64,000 nt of DNA from Silene latifolia (GCF_048544455.1 NC_133534.1:38936217-39000216), one strand, 5' to 3'. Positions 1-10,250 are shown, counted from the stretch's first letter. The notes: generated from the sequence alone by a model not told the origin. Numbers and translations: made by a program.

Positions 1-21
1 AGAGCAGGCCAAGCTGAAAGA

Positions 22-528
22 ATGGTAGATCTCTCAAGAGAGATCAATGAAAGGGCTGCTACTGAAAAGAGGAAGGCTGACAGTGGAAGCAACAGTCAGT
101 CAGGCAACAAGAAGGGCAATTTCAACCATGCCAAAGCTTTTTCTGGTGGAGCTGGTTTCTCTGGGGGATCTCGTGGCTGGGGAAAGACTGGGAGTCGGAG
201 TTTGAGTGACAGCTCCAACCTTACATGCTTCAACTGTGGTGGTGTAGGCCACAAGAGGCGGGAATGCACGAGTTTCAGGCCCGGCACTGGTTCAGGAACT
301 CATCAGGGGAATTTCTCTCAGGGGCCGACTCAGAGCTTTGCTAGTAACCGACCGGGTGGATCATGAGGCAACAGAGGTGGACAGAGCAACCAGGGCAGTT
401 ATAACCGTAGTGGTGGTGGATCTTATCAGCGTCAGAACAACAGCGCCACCCAGGATTCGGCAGCCAAGCCGAGCACTTCCAATGCTTCGGTCCAGGGAGG
501 AGGGCAGAAAAGCATTGGGAATCTCTTC
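22..528 (+). pseudogene. gag C-terminus (nucleocapsid zinc knuckle), broken
   Basis: This is the C-terminal part of the chromovirus gag, which packages the RNA in the virus-like particle. A CCHC knuckle (CFNCGGVGHKRREC) is encoded at about 229-270 and is flanked by Gly/Ser/Gln/Asn-rich linker. A TGA at 364-366 interrupts the frame, and the same frame continues without another stop into the protease at 529 and beyond. CGA (Arg) to TGA by cytosine deamination is a simple explanation, inferred only. The N-terminal capsid part is outside the window. Confidence 0.8.
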
Positions 529-1398
529 ATGATGGACAAGCAGGAAGCACAGAATGATGCACGTGTAGTCACTGGTACCTTTCTTGTTCATAATGTACCA
601 TCCTTTGTTTTGTTTGATTCGGGAGCAACACATTCTTTTGTGTCTAGGAGTCATGCCTTGTCTATGGGTTTGGGAAAGTTTGAGATTGTAAAGGAAGACG
701 TGTTCATAACTTCTGGTGAGTTTGTGTCATGTCTCAAGTTGTATAAGGGAGTGTCTATGGTAGTTGGAGAGGTAGATTTACCGGTAGACCTGTTAGAGTT
801 TCCTATGGATGGGTTTGAGGTGATTGTCGGGATGGATTGGCTGGGTAAGTATGATGCCAAGATAGATTGTCGACAAAAGAGAGTGTCCTTAAAGGGTCCT
901 AAGGGTGTTAGGGTGTCCTATAGAGGGTTTGTGGTGAAACCTAAGTGTAAGTTCATAGCTGTAATGACTTTAAAGTCATGTTTGAGGAAGAAGTGCCCCT
1001 TGATTCTCTGTCATGTCAGAGATCGCCGAGTAGAGCCGCAGACAGCTGCTGAGATACCTGTGGTGGGAGAGTTTGATGATGTCTTTCCTGAAGAGATACC
1101 GAGTTTGCCGCCAAAGAGGGATGTTGATTTTAGTGTGGAGCTTAAACCAGGAACAGGTTCTATATCCAAAGCACCTTACCATATGGCACCAAAAGAGTTA
1201 GTTGAGTTGAATAAGCAGATACATGAGTTGTTAAGCAAGAGTTATATTCGACCAAGTGTGTCACCGTGGGGAGCCCCAGTTCTGTTTGTGAAGAAGAAAG
1301 ATGGGAGTATGAGGTTGTGCATCGATTACAGAGAGCTAAACCGTGTCACAGTGAATAATATCCTTTGCCTAGGATTGATGACCTGTTTGATCAGCTAA
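529..1398 (+). pseudogene. pol: retropepsin and N-terminal reverse transcriptase
   Basis: This is the 5' half of pol. A retropepsin active site DSGATHSF (about residues 31-38) is intact, followed by the flap-side sequence [10 protein letters not shown]. From about residue 190 come the reverse transcriptase entry motifs, including [27 protein letters not shown]. The reading frame is lost at about 1365-1398, where the continuation moves to another frame. The frame is continuous with the gag fragment upstream, as in single-ORF gag-pol chromoviruses. Confidence 0.85.
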
Positions 1399-2260
1399 GT
1401 GGAGCAGGTGTATTCTCCAAGATTGACCTGAGGTCAGGCTATCACCAACTAAGGATAGCAGATGAGGATATTCCAAAGACAGCGTTCCGATCTCGATATG
1501 GTCATTATGAGTATGTTGTGATGCTTTTTGGGTTGACCAATGCACTAGCAGCATTCATGGATTTGATGAACCGGATCTTTACACCGTTCTGGACAGGTTT
1601 GTGGTTGTTTTCATCGACGACATCTTAGTTTATTCTAAGACTAAGGAAGAACATGAGGAGCACTTGAGGATAGTTTTGCAGACTCTGAGAGAGAATCAAA
1701 TTTATGCCAAGCTATCTAAGTGTGAGTTCTGGTTGGAAGAGGTGGCTTTTTTGGGTCATGTGATATCTAAGAAGAGGGTGTCTATGGATTCTAGCAATAT
1801 TGAGGCCGTTACCAAGTGGGAATCACCGAAGAATATTGCTAAGATTCGGAGTTTCTTAGGCCTGGCTGGTTATTACAGGAGGTTTGTGAAAGACTTCTCT
1901 ACCATAGCACGGCCTATGACTGCCTTGATGAGGAAAGAGACCAGATTTGTTTGGGATGAGAGTTGTGAGACGGCGTTTCAGACCTTAAAGAAACGTTTGA
2001 CCACAGCTCCTATTCTAGCTTTGCCAGAGGGATGTGAGAACTTTGAGGTATATACCGATGCTTCAAAGAATGGTCTGGGTTGTGTTTTGATGCAGGCAGG
2101 GAAGGTTATAACTTATGCTTCGAGGCAGCTAAAGCCATATGAGGATAATTACCTTACTCATGATCTGGAGTTGGGTGCAGTTGTTTTTGCTCTTAAGATT
2201 TGGAGGCACTACCATTACGGAGCAACCTTTAAGGTGTTTTCTGATCATAAGAGCCTATAA
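1365..2260 (+). pseudogene. pol: reverse transcriptase core and start of RNase H
   Basis: Fingers and palm motifs continue here in two further frames. 1365-1628 carries the [15 protein letters not shown] and FGLTNA motifs. 1601-2260 carries the catalytic box FIDDILVYS (YxDD-type, first residue Phe), the HVISKKRV and [12 protein letters not shown] connection motifs, and the RNase H start [15 protein letters not shown]. Another frame change lies at about 1601-1628, and a TAA stop at 2258-2260 cuts the RNase H just after FSDHKSL. Confidence 0.85.
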
Positions 2261-2287
2261 TATATCTACACTCAGAAGGAGCTTAAC

Positions 2288-3415
2288 ATGCGACAGAGAC
2301 GGTGGATGGAGCTGATCGGAGATTATGATATGGAGATCATTTATCACGAGGGTAAGGCTAATGTTGTTGCAGATGCTTTGAGTAGGAAGAGCGTTCATTC
2401 GCTATGTACGGCCATGTCCTTGCTGAAGCTGAGGGATGAGATGTCTAGGATGGGGATCTTTATGATAAGGAAGGGGGATACCATCGGGGATTTGACGATC
2501 GAGCCAGACTTATATGAGAACAGCAAGAGTGAGCAAGAGCTTGATCCTAAGATTCAGGAATGGAAGTCAAGAGTGGAGAGTGGGACAAGTTCCAGGTTTT
2601 CTATCCATGCAGATGGGAGTGTTCGTTTTGATGGGAGATGGTGTGTACCTGAGGATGTAGAGTTGAGGAGAGTGATCTTGTCGGAGGCTCATTGCACTCC
2701 TTATTCGGTTCACCCGGGTGGTGACAAGCTTTACAAAGACCTTAAGAAGACTTTCTGGTGGCCAAACATGAAGAGGGATGTAGCTGAGTTCGTGGCCAGA
2801 TGTTTGACCTGTCAGAGGGTCAAGGGTGAGCAAAGGAGACCACAAGATAAGATTCAGTCTTTGGAAGTACCCGAGTGGAAGTGGGAGTCAATCTATATGG
2901 ACTTCATTGTGGGATTACCTAGGTCACAGCAAGGTAATAACATGATCTGTGTGATTGTTGATCGGTTAACCAAGTTAGCTCACTTTGTTCCTATGAAAGA
3001 TACCTGGTCTAAGATGCAGCTGGCATTGGGTTACAGGAGACATGTGGTATGGTTACATGGTATACCCAAGGATATCGTTGCTGACTGTGATGCGAGGTTC
3101 ATATCCAAGTTTTGGCAAGAACTGCAAGAGTTGATGGGTACTACCTTGAAGATGAGTACAACCTTTCATCCGGCAACCGATGGTCAGACAGAACAAACCA
3201 TCAAGACCTTAGAGGACATGTTGAGGGCATGTGTCATGGAGTTCGGGGGCAGCTGGGAGGACAAACTTGATCTGATTGAGTTTTCATACAACAACAGTTA
3301 TCATATGAGTATCGGGATGGCACCTTTTGAGGCTTTGTATGGTCGGAAGTGCCGAAGTCCAATTTGTTGGGATGATAGTTTTGAGGCTGTGGTTTTAGGA
3401 CCACATCTAGTATAG
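2288..3415 (+). pseudogene. pol: end of RNase H and integrase
   Basis: This is in the same frame as the preceding block, resuming after the stop at 2258-2260. RNase H ends with the GKANVVADALSRK motif. Integrase follows: an HHCC zinc domain (HCTPYSVHPGGDK then CLTCQRVK), then the DDE core with MDFIVGLPRS, a second Asp in the VADCDARF context (the usual Arg is Cys here) and the Glu in DGQTEQTIKTLEDML. It ends at a TAG (3413-3415) that is in frame with the next block. Confidence 0.83.
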
Positions 3416-3418
3416 GAT

Positions 3419-3994
3419 ATGCTTGAGCAAGTCCAGATGATTCGGCAAAAGATGAGAGCAGCTCAAGATCGTCACAAGAGTTATGCCGATTTACACTGCA
3501 GAGATATAGAGTTCGCAGTAGGTGATAAGGTCCTTCTGAAAGTGTCACCTATGCGAGGGGTAATGAGGTTTGGAAAGAAACATAAGCTAAGTCAAAAGTT
3601 TATAGGTCCTTATAAGATTTTGGACCGTATAGGCAAGGTAGCCTACAGATTAGCTTTGCCACCAGCTTTGGATAGAGTCCACAATGTTTTTCATGTTTCC
3701 CAGCTTCGGAAGTATGTGAGTGACCCGTCGCATATTCTTGAGGTGGAGAATATCGAGCTTGATGAGTCCTTGTCCTATGCCGGGGTTCCTAGAGAGATTC
3801 TTGACCTCAAAGTCCGTAAGACAAGGAATGGTGAGACCGTCTTACTCAAGGTACTTTGGTCCAATCACAATGTGGAAAAGGCGACATGGGAACCAGAGGT
3901 CAGGTATGTTTGGTTACGGGGACATAAACATTGTCTTTTTAGGGGGGTAGGAGATGGTCGCGTGTGTGTTTTGTCTTATTTTGAGTCGGGTTAG
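3419..3994 (+). pseudogene. pol: integrase C-terminus and chromodomain
   Basis: After the in-frame TAG at 3413-3415 the frame continues with the integrase C-terminal GPY/F module (SQKFIGPYKILDRIGKVAYRL), then NVFHVSQLRKYV. A chromodomain-like segment follows at about residues 105-160, with the aromatic/acidic motif VLWSNHNVEKATWEPE. In chromoviruses this module is thought to steer integration to heterochromatin. The normal protein probably ends soon after; the last roughly 25 residues look like read-through into the 3' untranslated region. Confidence 0.82.
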
Positions 3995-4139
3995 TGAGTC
4001 TTGTGGTGTCTTGTGGTGTCTTGTGTAGTTCTTTGGTGTTGATAAATGTTTGTTTGGGAAGTCTTTTTGTGTTTTGTGGTGTCCTGCTTTAGGGTGGAGT
4101 GTGAACTTCGGGACGAAGTTCTTTTTAAGGGAGGAAGAC
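3995..4139 (+). promoter_or_regulatory. 3' UTR with stem-loop and polypurine tract
   Basis: This short non-coding stretch lies between pol and the LTR. A perfect stem-loop at 4103-4121 (8-bp stem GAACTTCG, loop GGA) lies immediately upstream of the purine run AAGGGAGGAAG (4127-4137), which abuts the LTR at 4140. The purine run is the expected plus-strand primer (PPT). The same stem-loop and PPT pair recurs, reverse-complemented, at 48284-48321. Confidence 0.75.
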
Positions 4140-4164
4140 TGTAATACTACGGATTTTCTTAAGC

Positions 4165-4341
4165 TAAGTACTCGACCGAATAGAGCCTACTCGGCCGAGT
4201 AGTGTTAAATGTGTTCTCTGTTTTGGTTCTGCCGAGGAATACTCGGCCGAGTACGATGAATACTCGACCGAGTAGAGGATACTCAACCGAGTAGAGGATA
4301 CTCGACCGAGTATGCTCTATACTCGACCGAGTATCCGGTCT
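4165..4341 (+). repeat. U3 array of TACTCG(A/G)CCGAGTA motifs
   Basis: Seven degenerate palindromic 14-mers lie within about 175 bp: TACTCGGCCGAGTA twice, TACTCGACCGAGTA three times, and single variants TACTCGACCGAATA and TACTCAACCGAGTA. The array occupies the upstream end of U3, where LTR enhancers usually lie. Function is unknown. Confidence 0.85.
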
Positions 4342-5067
4342 GGCGAGTAATATTTTAGCGGTTTGATGCGGGAGTGTTTAGGGTTATTTAATTGTGAAAA
4401 TCAGTTTCTAAACGTCATTTGCAAACCTAATCATTTTACGTTACTCTAATCACTCCCTAATCACTCCCTAATCTTCCACTGTGTGTGCAATCATCGTAGT
4501 CCTTGCGTTCAATCTTCCATTCTACTGTTGGGAAGTCCTTATTCCCCTTGTCATTTATGTTATTTTTAGGGTTTACTGTATATATGGAATTGGGGAAAAG
4601 GAGGGATTGTGAAATGTGTAATTGTGCTATGTGGTTATTGTATAGGAGAAGACTTTTTAGAGGAGCCTTTCTAATTGTCCGGTTTCCGTATTGCTGTTGT
4701 TGCTAAGGTAGGGTTTCTCCTACTCAGTACTGTTAATTGATTAAGATTGCATATGTTTCTTAATTGTTGTTATCTATTGATCATCGGAGGATGGGTGTTG
4801 TGCTGACGGTGTTGGTGTGGTTGTGATGTGATGGTTGTGGTGTTGTGATAGCTGTGATGTTGTAGTGTGTGTGATTGTGGTGGAGTCACTTGCGGGAGTG
4901 GCTTCACACCCTAGTTCGCCCTCCGTTGAACCCATCACGGGAGCGGATATGCACATTAAGGGACAGGGATTGTTAGTCACTCGTTGATGAGCTGGACTTG
5001 ATGGGGATGGGCTGCGGTCACCCACTGACGGAGTGGATTACCCGTTGCGATGGGTAATATGGCAGGG

Positions 5068-5087
5068 CTACACACTTCGGTGTGTAG
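5068..5087 (+). other. 8-bp stem-loop with TTCG tetraloop in LTR
   Basis: An exact inverted repeat (stem CTACACAC) encloses TTCG, giving a C(UUCG)G RNA tetraloop of the exceptionally stable type. The solo LTR has a degenerate version at about 19373-19393 (ACTACGCAC, loop TTTA, GTGTGTA). It may lie in the transcribed part of the LTR, but no transcription start was located. Confidence 0.5.
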
Positions 5088-5509
5088 TCGGTTACTGCGG
5101 AGGATGATCAGCCGGTTGCATTGTTTGTTTGTCTTGTATTGTTTGAATGGTACTGACCCCGTTGTTGTTATTTGTGGTATCTGCTGTGATCCACTCGGGG
5201 ATGGTGAGCAGGCTTGACAGGTATTGCTTTTGGTGAGCTTGGCCGGTCAGGGGGGAGTCGTCTTCACCAGTTATAGCATCACAGTCTTGAGTCTTAGTTA
5301 TGATATTGTAGTTGTCAGATATTGGATTTGTTTTGTTGGGTTGGATTTGGATTTGGTTTGATGTAAAGGTTTATACTTTACGGTACTTTTAATAAATGTG
5401 CTCAGTTCAGAAGCTTTTGATATATACTAACCTCGGGCAACCGAGATGATAACATACTTTCATGGTAGGGTGGTCCTGGTAAGGCACCTTGGTATGAGGG
5501 GGTGTTACA

Positions 5510-6321
5510 ATGACCCTATTGGTTGTATGGCAAATGTAAAGTGCGTCCTTGCTTATCAAAAATTCAAGCAAGGAGTGCCATTCTCTAAGCTATACGAAGA
5601 CTTGACCTCAACGAGTACTTCTAGCACCCCTACACTAATGCCGCAACCAGATTCGGCCTCTACAAATGAGGAGTTCGCCGAATTGAAATCCTTGGTATTG
5701 GACTTAACGCACCAGTTTTGGAAGAAATCCGATAAGGATAACACCGCCATAACAGAGCTAAGAGAGCAAGTTGCGCGTCTAACACTTGCGCAAAACCAAA
5801 CGAATCAATCACTTCCATGCTACCCAATCAATGCGATTAATCTCCAAAGCGGTCTTACTTATGACGGACCGAAAATGCCGAGAGATGGGTTTATGATACT
5901 TGATGACACCCTAGATGACGAGTTGGAAGAGCTAATCGACGATATCTCTGCTGAATATCATCCTGCAGCTCGATCGAGTGAAATTCCTATTCGATCGAGT
6001 GATTTAGCCTCTCCCATTACTCGATCGAGTACAATACCAACTCGATCGAGAAGTGTCCAATTTGAAGGATTCGATCGAGGAGTTGATTCTTCTCGATCGA
6101 GTGATTTGGCAGAAATAGTTGTTCGATCGAGTGATTCTGGGACTCGATCGACAGAAGCTGAAATTGAAGAACTCGATCGAGAGGTTCATATCCCTCGATC
6201 GAGTGATTTTCCTGAAAAAACCATTCGGTTGAGTGACAAAGTTGTTCGATCGAATACCAGAACCAGCGGAGCTTCAAATATAACATATAATTCCCTATCG
6301 TGTCATCTTTCCCTGCTGTGA
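5510..6321 (+). pseudogene. Athila-like gag, C-terminal part with palindrome-encoded repeats
   Basis: The open frame runs to TGA at 6319-6321; an upstream ATG at 5446 lies in the chromovirus LTR and is artefactual. About residues 23-130 are a linker with QVARLTLAQNQ and the Athila-type motif NAINLQSGLTYDGPKMP. The following 110 codons are built around CGATCG palindromes and read RSSD/RSSE/RSST repeatedly. In intact relatives gag and protease share one frame; here the frame shifts just before 6300, so the fusion is broken. Confidence 0.75.
5968..6255 (+). repeat. Array of CTCGATCGAG palindromes within gag
   Basis: Eleven CGATCG-centred palindromes (consensus TCGATCGAGT) plus one variant (TCGGTTGAGT) lie in about 290 bp at irregular spacing of 17-34 bp. 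Most are read CGA-TCG-AGT (Arg-Ser-Ser); two are read in another frame (Asp-Arg). They therefore do not simply form a codon repeat. Confidence 0.88.
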
Positions 6322-7334
6322 AGATGCCACGTGCTGATAAAGGTAAAGAGAAAGTCGCGGGTCCAGTCATTGCTACCAGGGTTCCTTATCCAGGACGTCT
6401 GAAGGACGCTAAGGTTGAGCGACAGTACGGTAAGTTTGTGGACGTGGTCAAGAACCTCCAGGTAACTGTCCCTTTTACCGAACTTATTACCCAGGTACCT
6501 ACTTACGCTAAATTTATGAAATATATTGTGACGCGTAAGAGAGAGCTTAGTGAATTTGAGGCTGTTGCTTTTATGGAAAAGTCTAGTAATTTACTTTTAA
6601 ATAAAGCTCCACCTAAAATGAAAGACCCGGGTAACTTCTCTATTACCTGTATTATAGGCAATGAAGTGATAGATAAGGCTCTTTGTAACTTGGGAGCCAG
6701 TGTCAGTGTCATACCCCTGTCTGTCTGCAAGAAATTAAATATGGGTCACCTGAAAATAACTAACATCACATTACATATGGCTGATAGATCTGTAAGACGA
6801 CCCTTGGGTATCTTAGAGGATGTGCCTTTGAAAGTAGGCAAGTTCTTTATACCAGTGGACTTTATTGTTTTAGACATAGCTGAGGATACCCGGACCCCAA
6901 TTATACTAGGAAGACCATTCTTATGTACAGCTGGGGCCATTACTGATGTCAAACAAGGCCGTTTGACTCTTGCAATGGGGGATGATGCAATCACTTTTAG
7001 CCTGCCTAGTACTCTTGCTCAGCCAATGATTGAGGATACTTGTTATTCTGTTGATATTTTTGATGAGTCTGTCTATGACTTCTGGATGGGTTCTTTTATA
7101 AAGGATCCACTAGAAGCCCTAATTCTTTTGGATGAGTGTGCAGATAACCCAGATAACAATGACGCTGTGTTGGATTTGCTTGAAGCTGCTTTAGATGAGC
7201 GTGAACTCACCGACGTTGAAGGAGAGAGAGTGGAACAAATGATTTATACTCTTTGCTCCATAGAGGTAAAGGTACCTGAGCGTAAGCCTCTTCCATCTCA
7301 TCTTAAATATGCTTTCTTAGATGTTACTGAGTAA
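6300..7334 (+). pseudogene. Athila-like gag end and aspartic protease
   Basis: The N-terminal part (ATRVPYPGRLKDAKVERQYGKF and YAKFMKYIVTRKREL) is the conserved end of Athila gag. The protease fold follows from about residue 115. The active-site triplet is Asn-Leu-Gly at 6687-6695 (CNLGASVSVIP); the family has Asp in the first position, so the catalytic residue is lost by a G-to-A change in that codon. The distal motif TPIILGRPFL is intact. It ends at TAA 7332-7334, before the reverse transcriptase block. Confidence 0.82.
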
Positions 7335-7382
7335 TATCCAGTCATTGTTAGTGCTAAACTTGATGATGATCAGCTGACTGCT

Positions 7383-8513
7383 TTGTTAGCTGTGCTTAAG
7401 AAAAACAGGAAAGCTATGGGTTATTCTTTGGATGACATCAAGGGTATTAGTCCCGATATTTGTATGCACAGGATTGAGCTTGAGGAGGATAGCAAGCCTT
7501 GCAGACAGGGTCAGCGCCGGCTGAACCAAAAGATGCAGGATGTTGTGATGGCTGAGGTAATGAAGCTGCTTGACGCAGGTATTATTTATTCTGTTGGTCA
7601 TTCTAAGTGGGTGAGTCCAGTTCAGGTAGTTCCTAAGAAAGGAGGGACTACTGTGGTCAAGAATGACAAAAACGAGTTAATACCTACAAGAGTAGTGATC
7701 GGTTGGCGGATGTGTATATACTACAGACAGCTGAACGCCGCCACAAAGAAAGATCACTTTCCCCTTCCTTTCATTGATCAAATGGTAGAAAGGTTAGCTT
7801 CTTATAAGTTTTTCTATTATCTGGATGGGTACTCAAAGTTCTTTCAGATCCCTATTCATCCGGATGATCAGGAAAAGACTACTTTTACTTGTCCTCAGGG
7901 TGTTTTTTCTTATCGCAGGATGCCTTTTGGTTTATGTAATGCCCCTGCCACCTTTCAAAGGTTCATGATGGGGATATTTTCTGAGTATATTGAGTCTATT
8001 ATAGAAGTCTTTATGGACGATTTTAGTGTCTATGGAAGTGATTTTACTAACTGTCTGTCTAACCTTGATAAAGTGTTGCAGAGCTGCATCGAGGTTAACC
8101 TTGTGCTTAATTAGGAGAAGTGCCACTTTATGGTCAACGGGGGAGTTGTCTTAGGGCACTTAGTTTCTGACAGTGGTATTGAGGTTGATAAAGCAAAAGT
8201 GCAAGTGATTCAGCAATTACCTCCTCCTGTTAATGTCAAGGGAGTGAGGAGTTTTCTTGGCCATGCTGGCTTTTATCGCCGGTTTATCAAGGACTTTTCA
8301 AAAATTGCTAAACCACTTACACAACTGCTACTTAAGGATGCCCCCTCTGTATTCACTTATGAGTGTCTTTCTGCTTTTAACAGGTTAAAGCAGGCCTTGA
8401 TTTCGGTGCAGATTATACAGCCTCCCGACTGGGATCTGCCGTTTGAGATTATGTGTGACGCTAGTGACTATGCACTAGGATTGGTGCTAGGCCAAAGGAA
8501 AGAAAAACTTTGA
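7383..8513 (+). pseudogene. Athila-like reverse transcriptase and connection domain
   Basis: Reverse transcriptase motifs in order are KWVSPVQVVPKKGG, RMCIYYRQLNAAT (usually D where Y stands), FFQIPIHPDDQEKTTFTCP, MPFGLCNAPATFQRFM and the catalytic FMDDFSVYG. A TAG stop at 8112-8114 interrupts. The frame then resumes with LGHLVSDSGIEVD, RSFLGHAGFYRRFIKDFS and the RNase H start [16 protein letters not shown]. It ends at TGA 8511-8513 through a frame change. Confidence 0.82.
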
Positions 8514-9271
8514 ATGCAATTTACTATGCGAGCCAAAATCTGGATGAGACTCAAGTGAAGTACACCACTACTGAGAAAGAGCTGCTAGCTGTGGTATATG
8601 CGCTAGAAAATTTTCATTCTTATTTGATAGGGTCAGAAGTTACTGTTTTTACTGACCATGCAGCACTGAGACACCTTCTTTCTAAGAAGGAAGCCAAACC
8701 ATGGCTGTTGAGATGGATACTCCTCCTTCAGGAGTTTGATTTGCAGATAAAAGATAAGAAAAGTGCTGAGAACGTAGTAGCTGATCATCTGTCGCGACTG
8801 TCACAGCAAGAGGGAGAAGATTCCTTACCTATTGATAATTCTTTTCCTGATGATTCCTTATTTGTTGTGTTGTCTTCTATTATTAACCAAGATCCTTGGT
8901 ATGCAAATTTACTAATTACGTTGTTAGTGGCATGCTGCCACCTGACCTTTCTTATCAGCAAAGGAAGCGTTGTCTCTACAACGCTAAGCAGTATTTCTGG
9001 GATGACCGTTATTTATTTAAGGAATGTGCAGACGGTCTCTATAGACGGTGTATTCCGTAGTGGGAGACCAAAACAATCTTGGTGGGCTGTCATTCATCTC
9101 CTTATGGTGGTCACCATGGTCCATCGCGCACCGTGGCTAAGGTACTTCAGTCTTGATTTTACTGGCCTACTTTGTTTGCTGATGCTAAGGTTTTTGTTTG
9201 AGCCTGTGATGCCTACCAACGATCAGGGAACATTTCAAAGCGACATGAGATGCCACAAAATGGTATCCTAG
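8510..9271 (+). pseudogene. Athila-like RNase H with degraded integrase zinc domain
   Basis: RNase H motifs [34 protein letters not shown] and [10 protein letters not shown] are clear up to about 8830. Downstream the ORF drifts out of the integrase frame: zinc-domain wording ([10 protein letters not shown]) is present around 9090-9120 in a different frame, showing indels between RNase H and integrase. Confidence 0.75.
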
Positions 9272-9938
9272 AGGTCGAGGTTTTTTATGTCTGGGGCATC
9301 GATTTCCAAGGACCCTTCCCATCTAGCAAAGGTAACAGGTATATCTTGGTAGCTGTTGATTATGTGTCTAAGTGGATGGAGGCAATTGCTTCACCCCATT
9401 GTGATGCCAAGACCGTGATTAAGATGTTCAAAAAGATTATATTTCCCCGATTTGCTGTCCCTAAGGTCGTCATTAGTGATGGGGAATGAATTTTAAGGAA
9501 AAGAAACTAACTTCTATTTTGTCTAAGGTTGGTGTTCAACACCGGCGCGGTTTGGGGTATCATCCCCAAACTAGTGGTCAGGTTGAGGTCTCTAATCGTG
9601 AGATTAAAGAGATCTTAGCTAAAGTAGTTTCTAAGTCACGGAAGGACCGGAGTCTTAAGCTGGAAGACACATTATGGGCATATCGGAATACCTTTAAAAC
9701 ACCGATTGGTGCATCACCATATCGGTTAGTTTATGGGAAGTCATGTCATATACCTGTTGAGTTAGAATGTAAAGCTTGGTGGGCAATTCGTGAACTTAAC
9801 TTTGATCCTAAGTTATGTGGTCAGAATCGTTTATTGCAACTAGATGAACTGGAGGAGTTTAGGCTTAATGCCTATGATAGCTCACGCATCTACAAAGAGA
9901 AGACGAAGAGATGGCACGACAAACGGATCCTACCTTGA
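9250..9938 (+). pseudogene. Athila-like integrase core
   Basis: DDE integrase motifs are [12 protein letters not shown] (first Asp), [21 protein letters not shown] (second Asp region; stop TGA at 9487-9489), then, after a frame change, YHPQTSGQVEVSNREIKEIL with the catalytic Glu. GASPYRLVYGKSCHIPVELE follows, as in Athila/Tat integrases. Two ORFs (9250-9489 and 9486-9938) overlap by four bases at the frame change. Confidence 0.8.
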
Positions 9939-10193
9939 GAATTTCATGTCGGGAAGAAGGTGTTGTTGTTTAATGCCCGACTAAGGTTATTTCCTGGCAA
10001 GCTGAAGTCCAGGTGGAGTGGCCCTTATACAGTAACAGCTGTCACTAAATTCGGGTCTATGGAGCTAGAAAATTCTGAGGGAAATAGGTTCAAGGTAAAT
10101 GGGCAGTATGTGAAGCATTACCAGGAGGCAAATGATGCAGACAACCGTGTTGAAGTCTTGTACTTCGACAATCCTAATGAGCCTGTTAATTGA
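9939..10193 (+). pseudogene. Athila-like integrase C-terminus
   Basis: After a stop at 9936-9938 the sequence continues with the GPY-like C-terminal module (LFPGKLKSRWSGPYTV) and the family-typical tail with NVNG-like and HYQEAND wording, ending in TGA at 10191-10193. No chromodomain is present, which fits Athila/Tat and excludes a chromovirus. Confidence 0.75.
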
Positions 10194-10232
10194 AGCCAGA
10201 AAGGTCAAGCGGGACCTCTTAAACATGCGCTT

Positions 10233-10250
10233 TCCGGGAGGCAACCCGGA
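10233..10250 (+). other. Post-pol stem-loop TCCGGG-AGGCAA-CCCGGA
   Basis: This inverted repeat has a 6-bp stem and a 6-base loop and lies about 40 bp after the integrase stop. From memory of Athila-type sequences, a GGGAGGCAACCC core commonly follows pol, so it is probably a conserved RNA structure. Its role is not known to me. Confidence 0.45.

Larger units (their letters stand above)
1..5509 (+). mobile_element. Tekay-like Ty3/gypsy chromovirus, 5' end outside window
   Basis: The order gag zinc knuckle, aspartic protease, reverse transcriptase, RNase H, integrase, chromodomain, polypurine tract, LTR reads left to right and is the plant chromovirus order. The C-terminal chromodomain points to the Tekay/Del clade. 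The 5' LTR and most of gag lie left of the window. The coding region has at least three in-frame stops (364-366, 2258-2260, 3413-3415) and two frame changes (near 1365-1398 and 1601-1628), so the copy is dead. The 3' LTR ends at 5509 and the next bases (ATGAC, 5510-5514) belong to the gag of an Athila-like element, so this element sits inside that gag. Clade assignment is by domain order and motif appearance, without alignment. Confidence 0.88.
4140..5509 (+). repeat. 3' LTR of the chromovirus, TG...CA
   Basis: The LTR begins TGTAATACTACGG directly after the PPT and ends GGGGGTGTTACA, giving about 1370 bp. The terminal inverted repeat TGTAA/TTACA fits. The first 200 bp (U3) carry an array of 14-bp palindromes. 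Strong internal similarity to 18467-19838 and, inverted, to 46944-48283 and 52677-54021 (shared motifs GTCACTTGCGGGAGTGGCTTC and GTGGTCCTGGTAAGGCAC) shows that four LTRs of one clade lie in this window. Confidence 0.88.

Noticed and set aside
5446-5509. Start of the gag ORF at 5446
   Set aside because: These bases are the end of the chromovirus LTR; the ORF start is created by the insertion and is not the native gag start.
5968-6255. CRISPR-like array (short palindromic repeats with spacers)
   Set aside because: Repeats are 10-14 bp, spacing is irregular, and the context is a plant retrotransposon gag frame. There are no cas genes.
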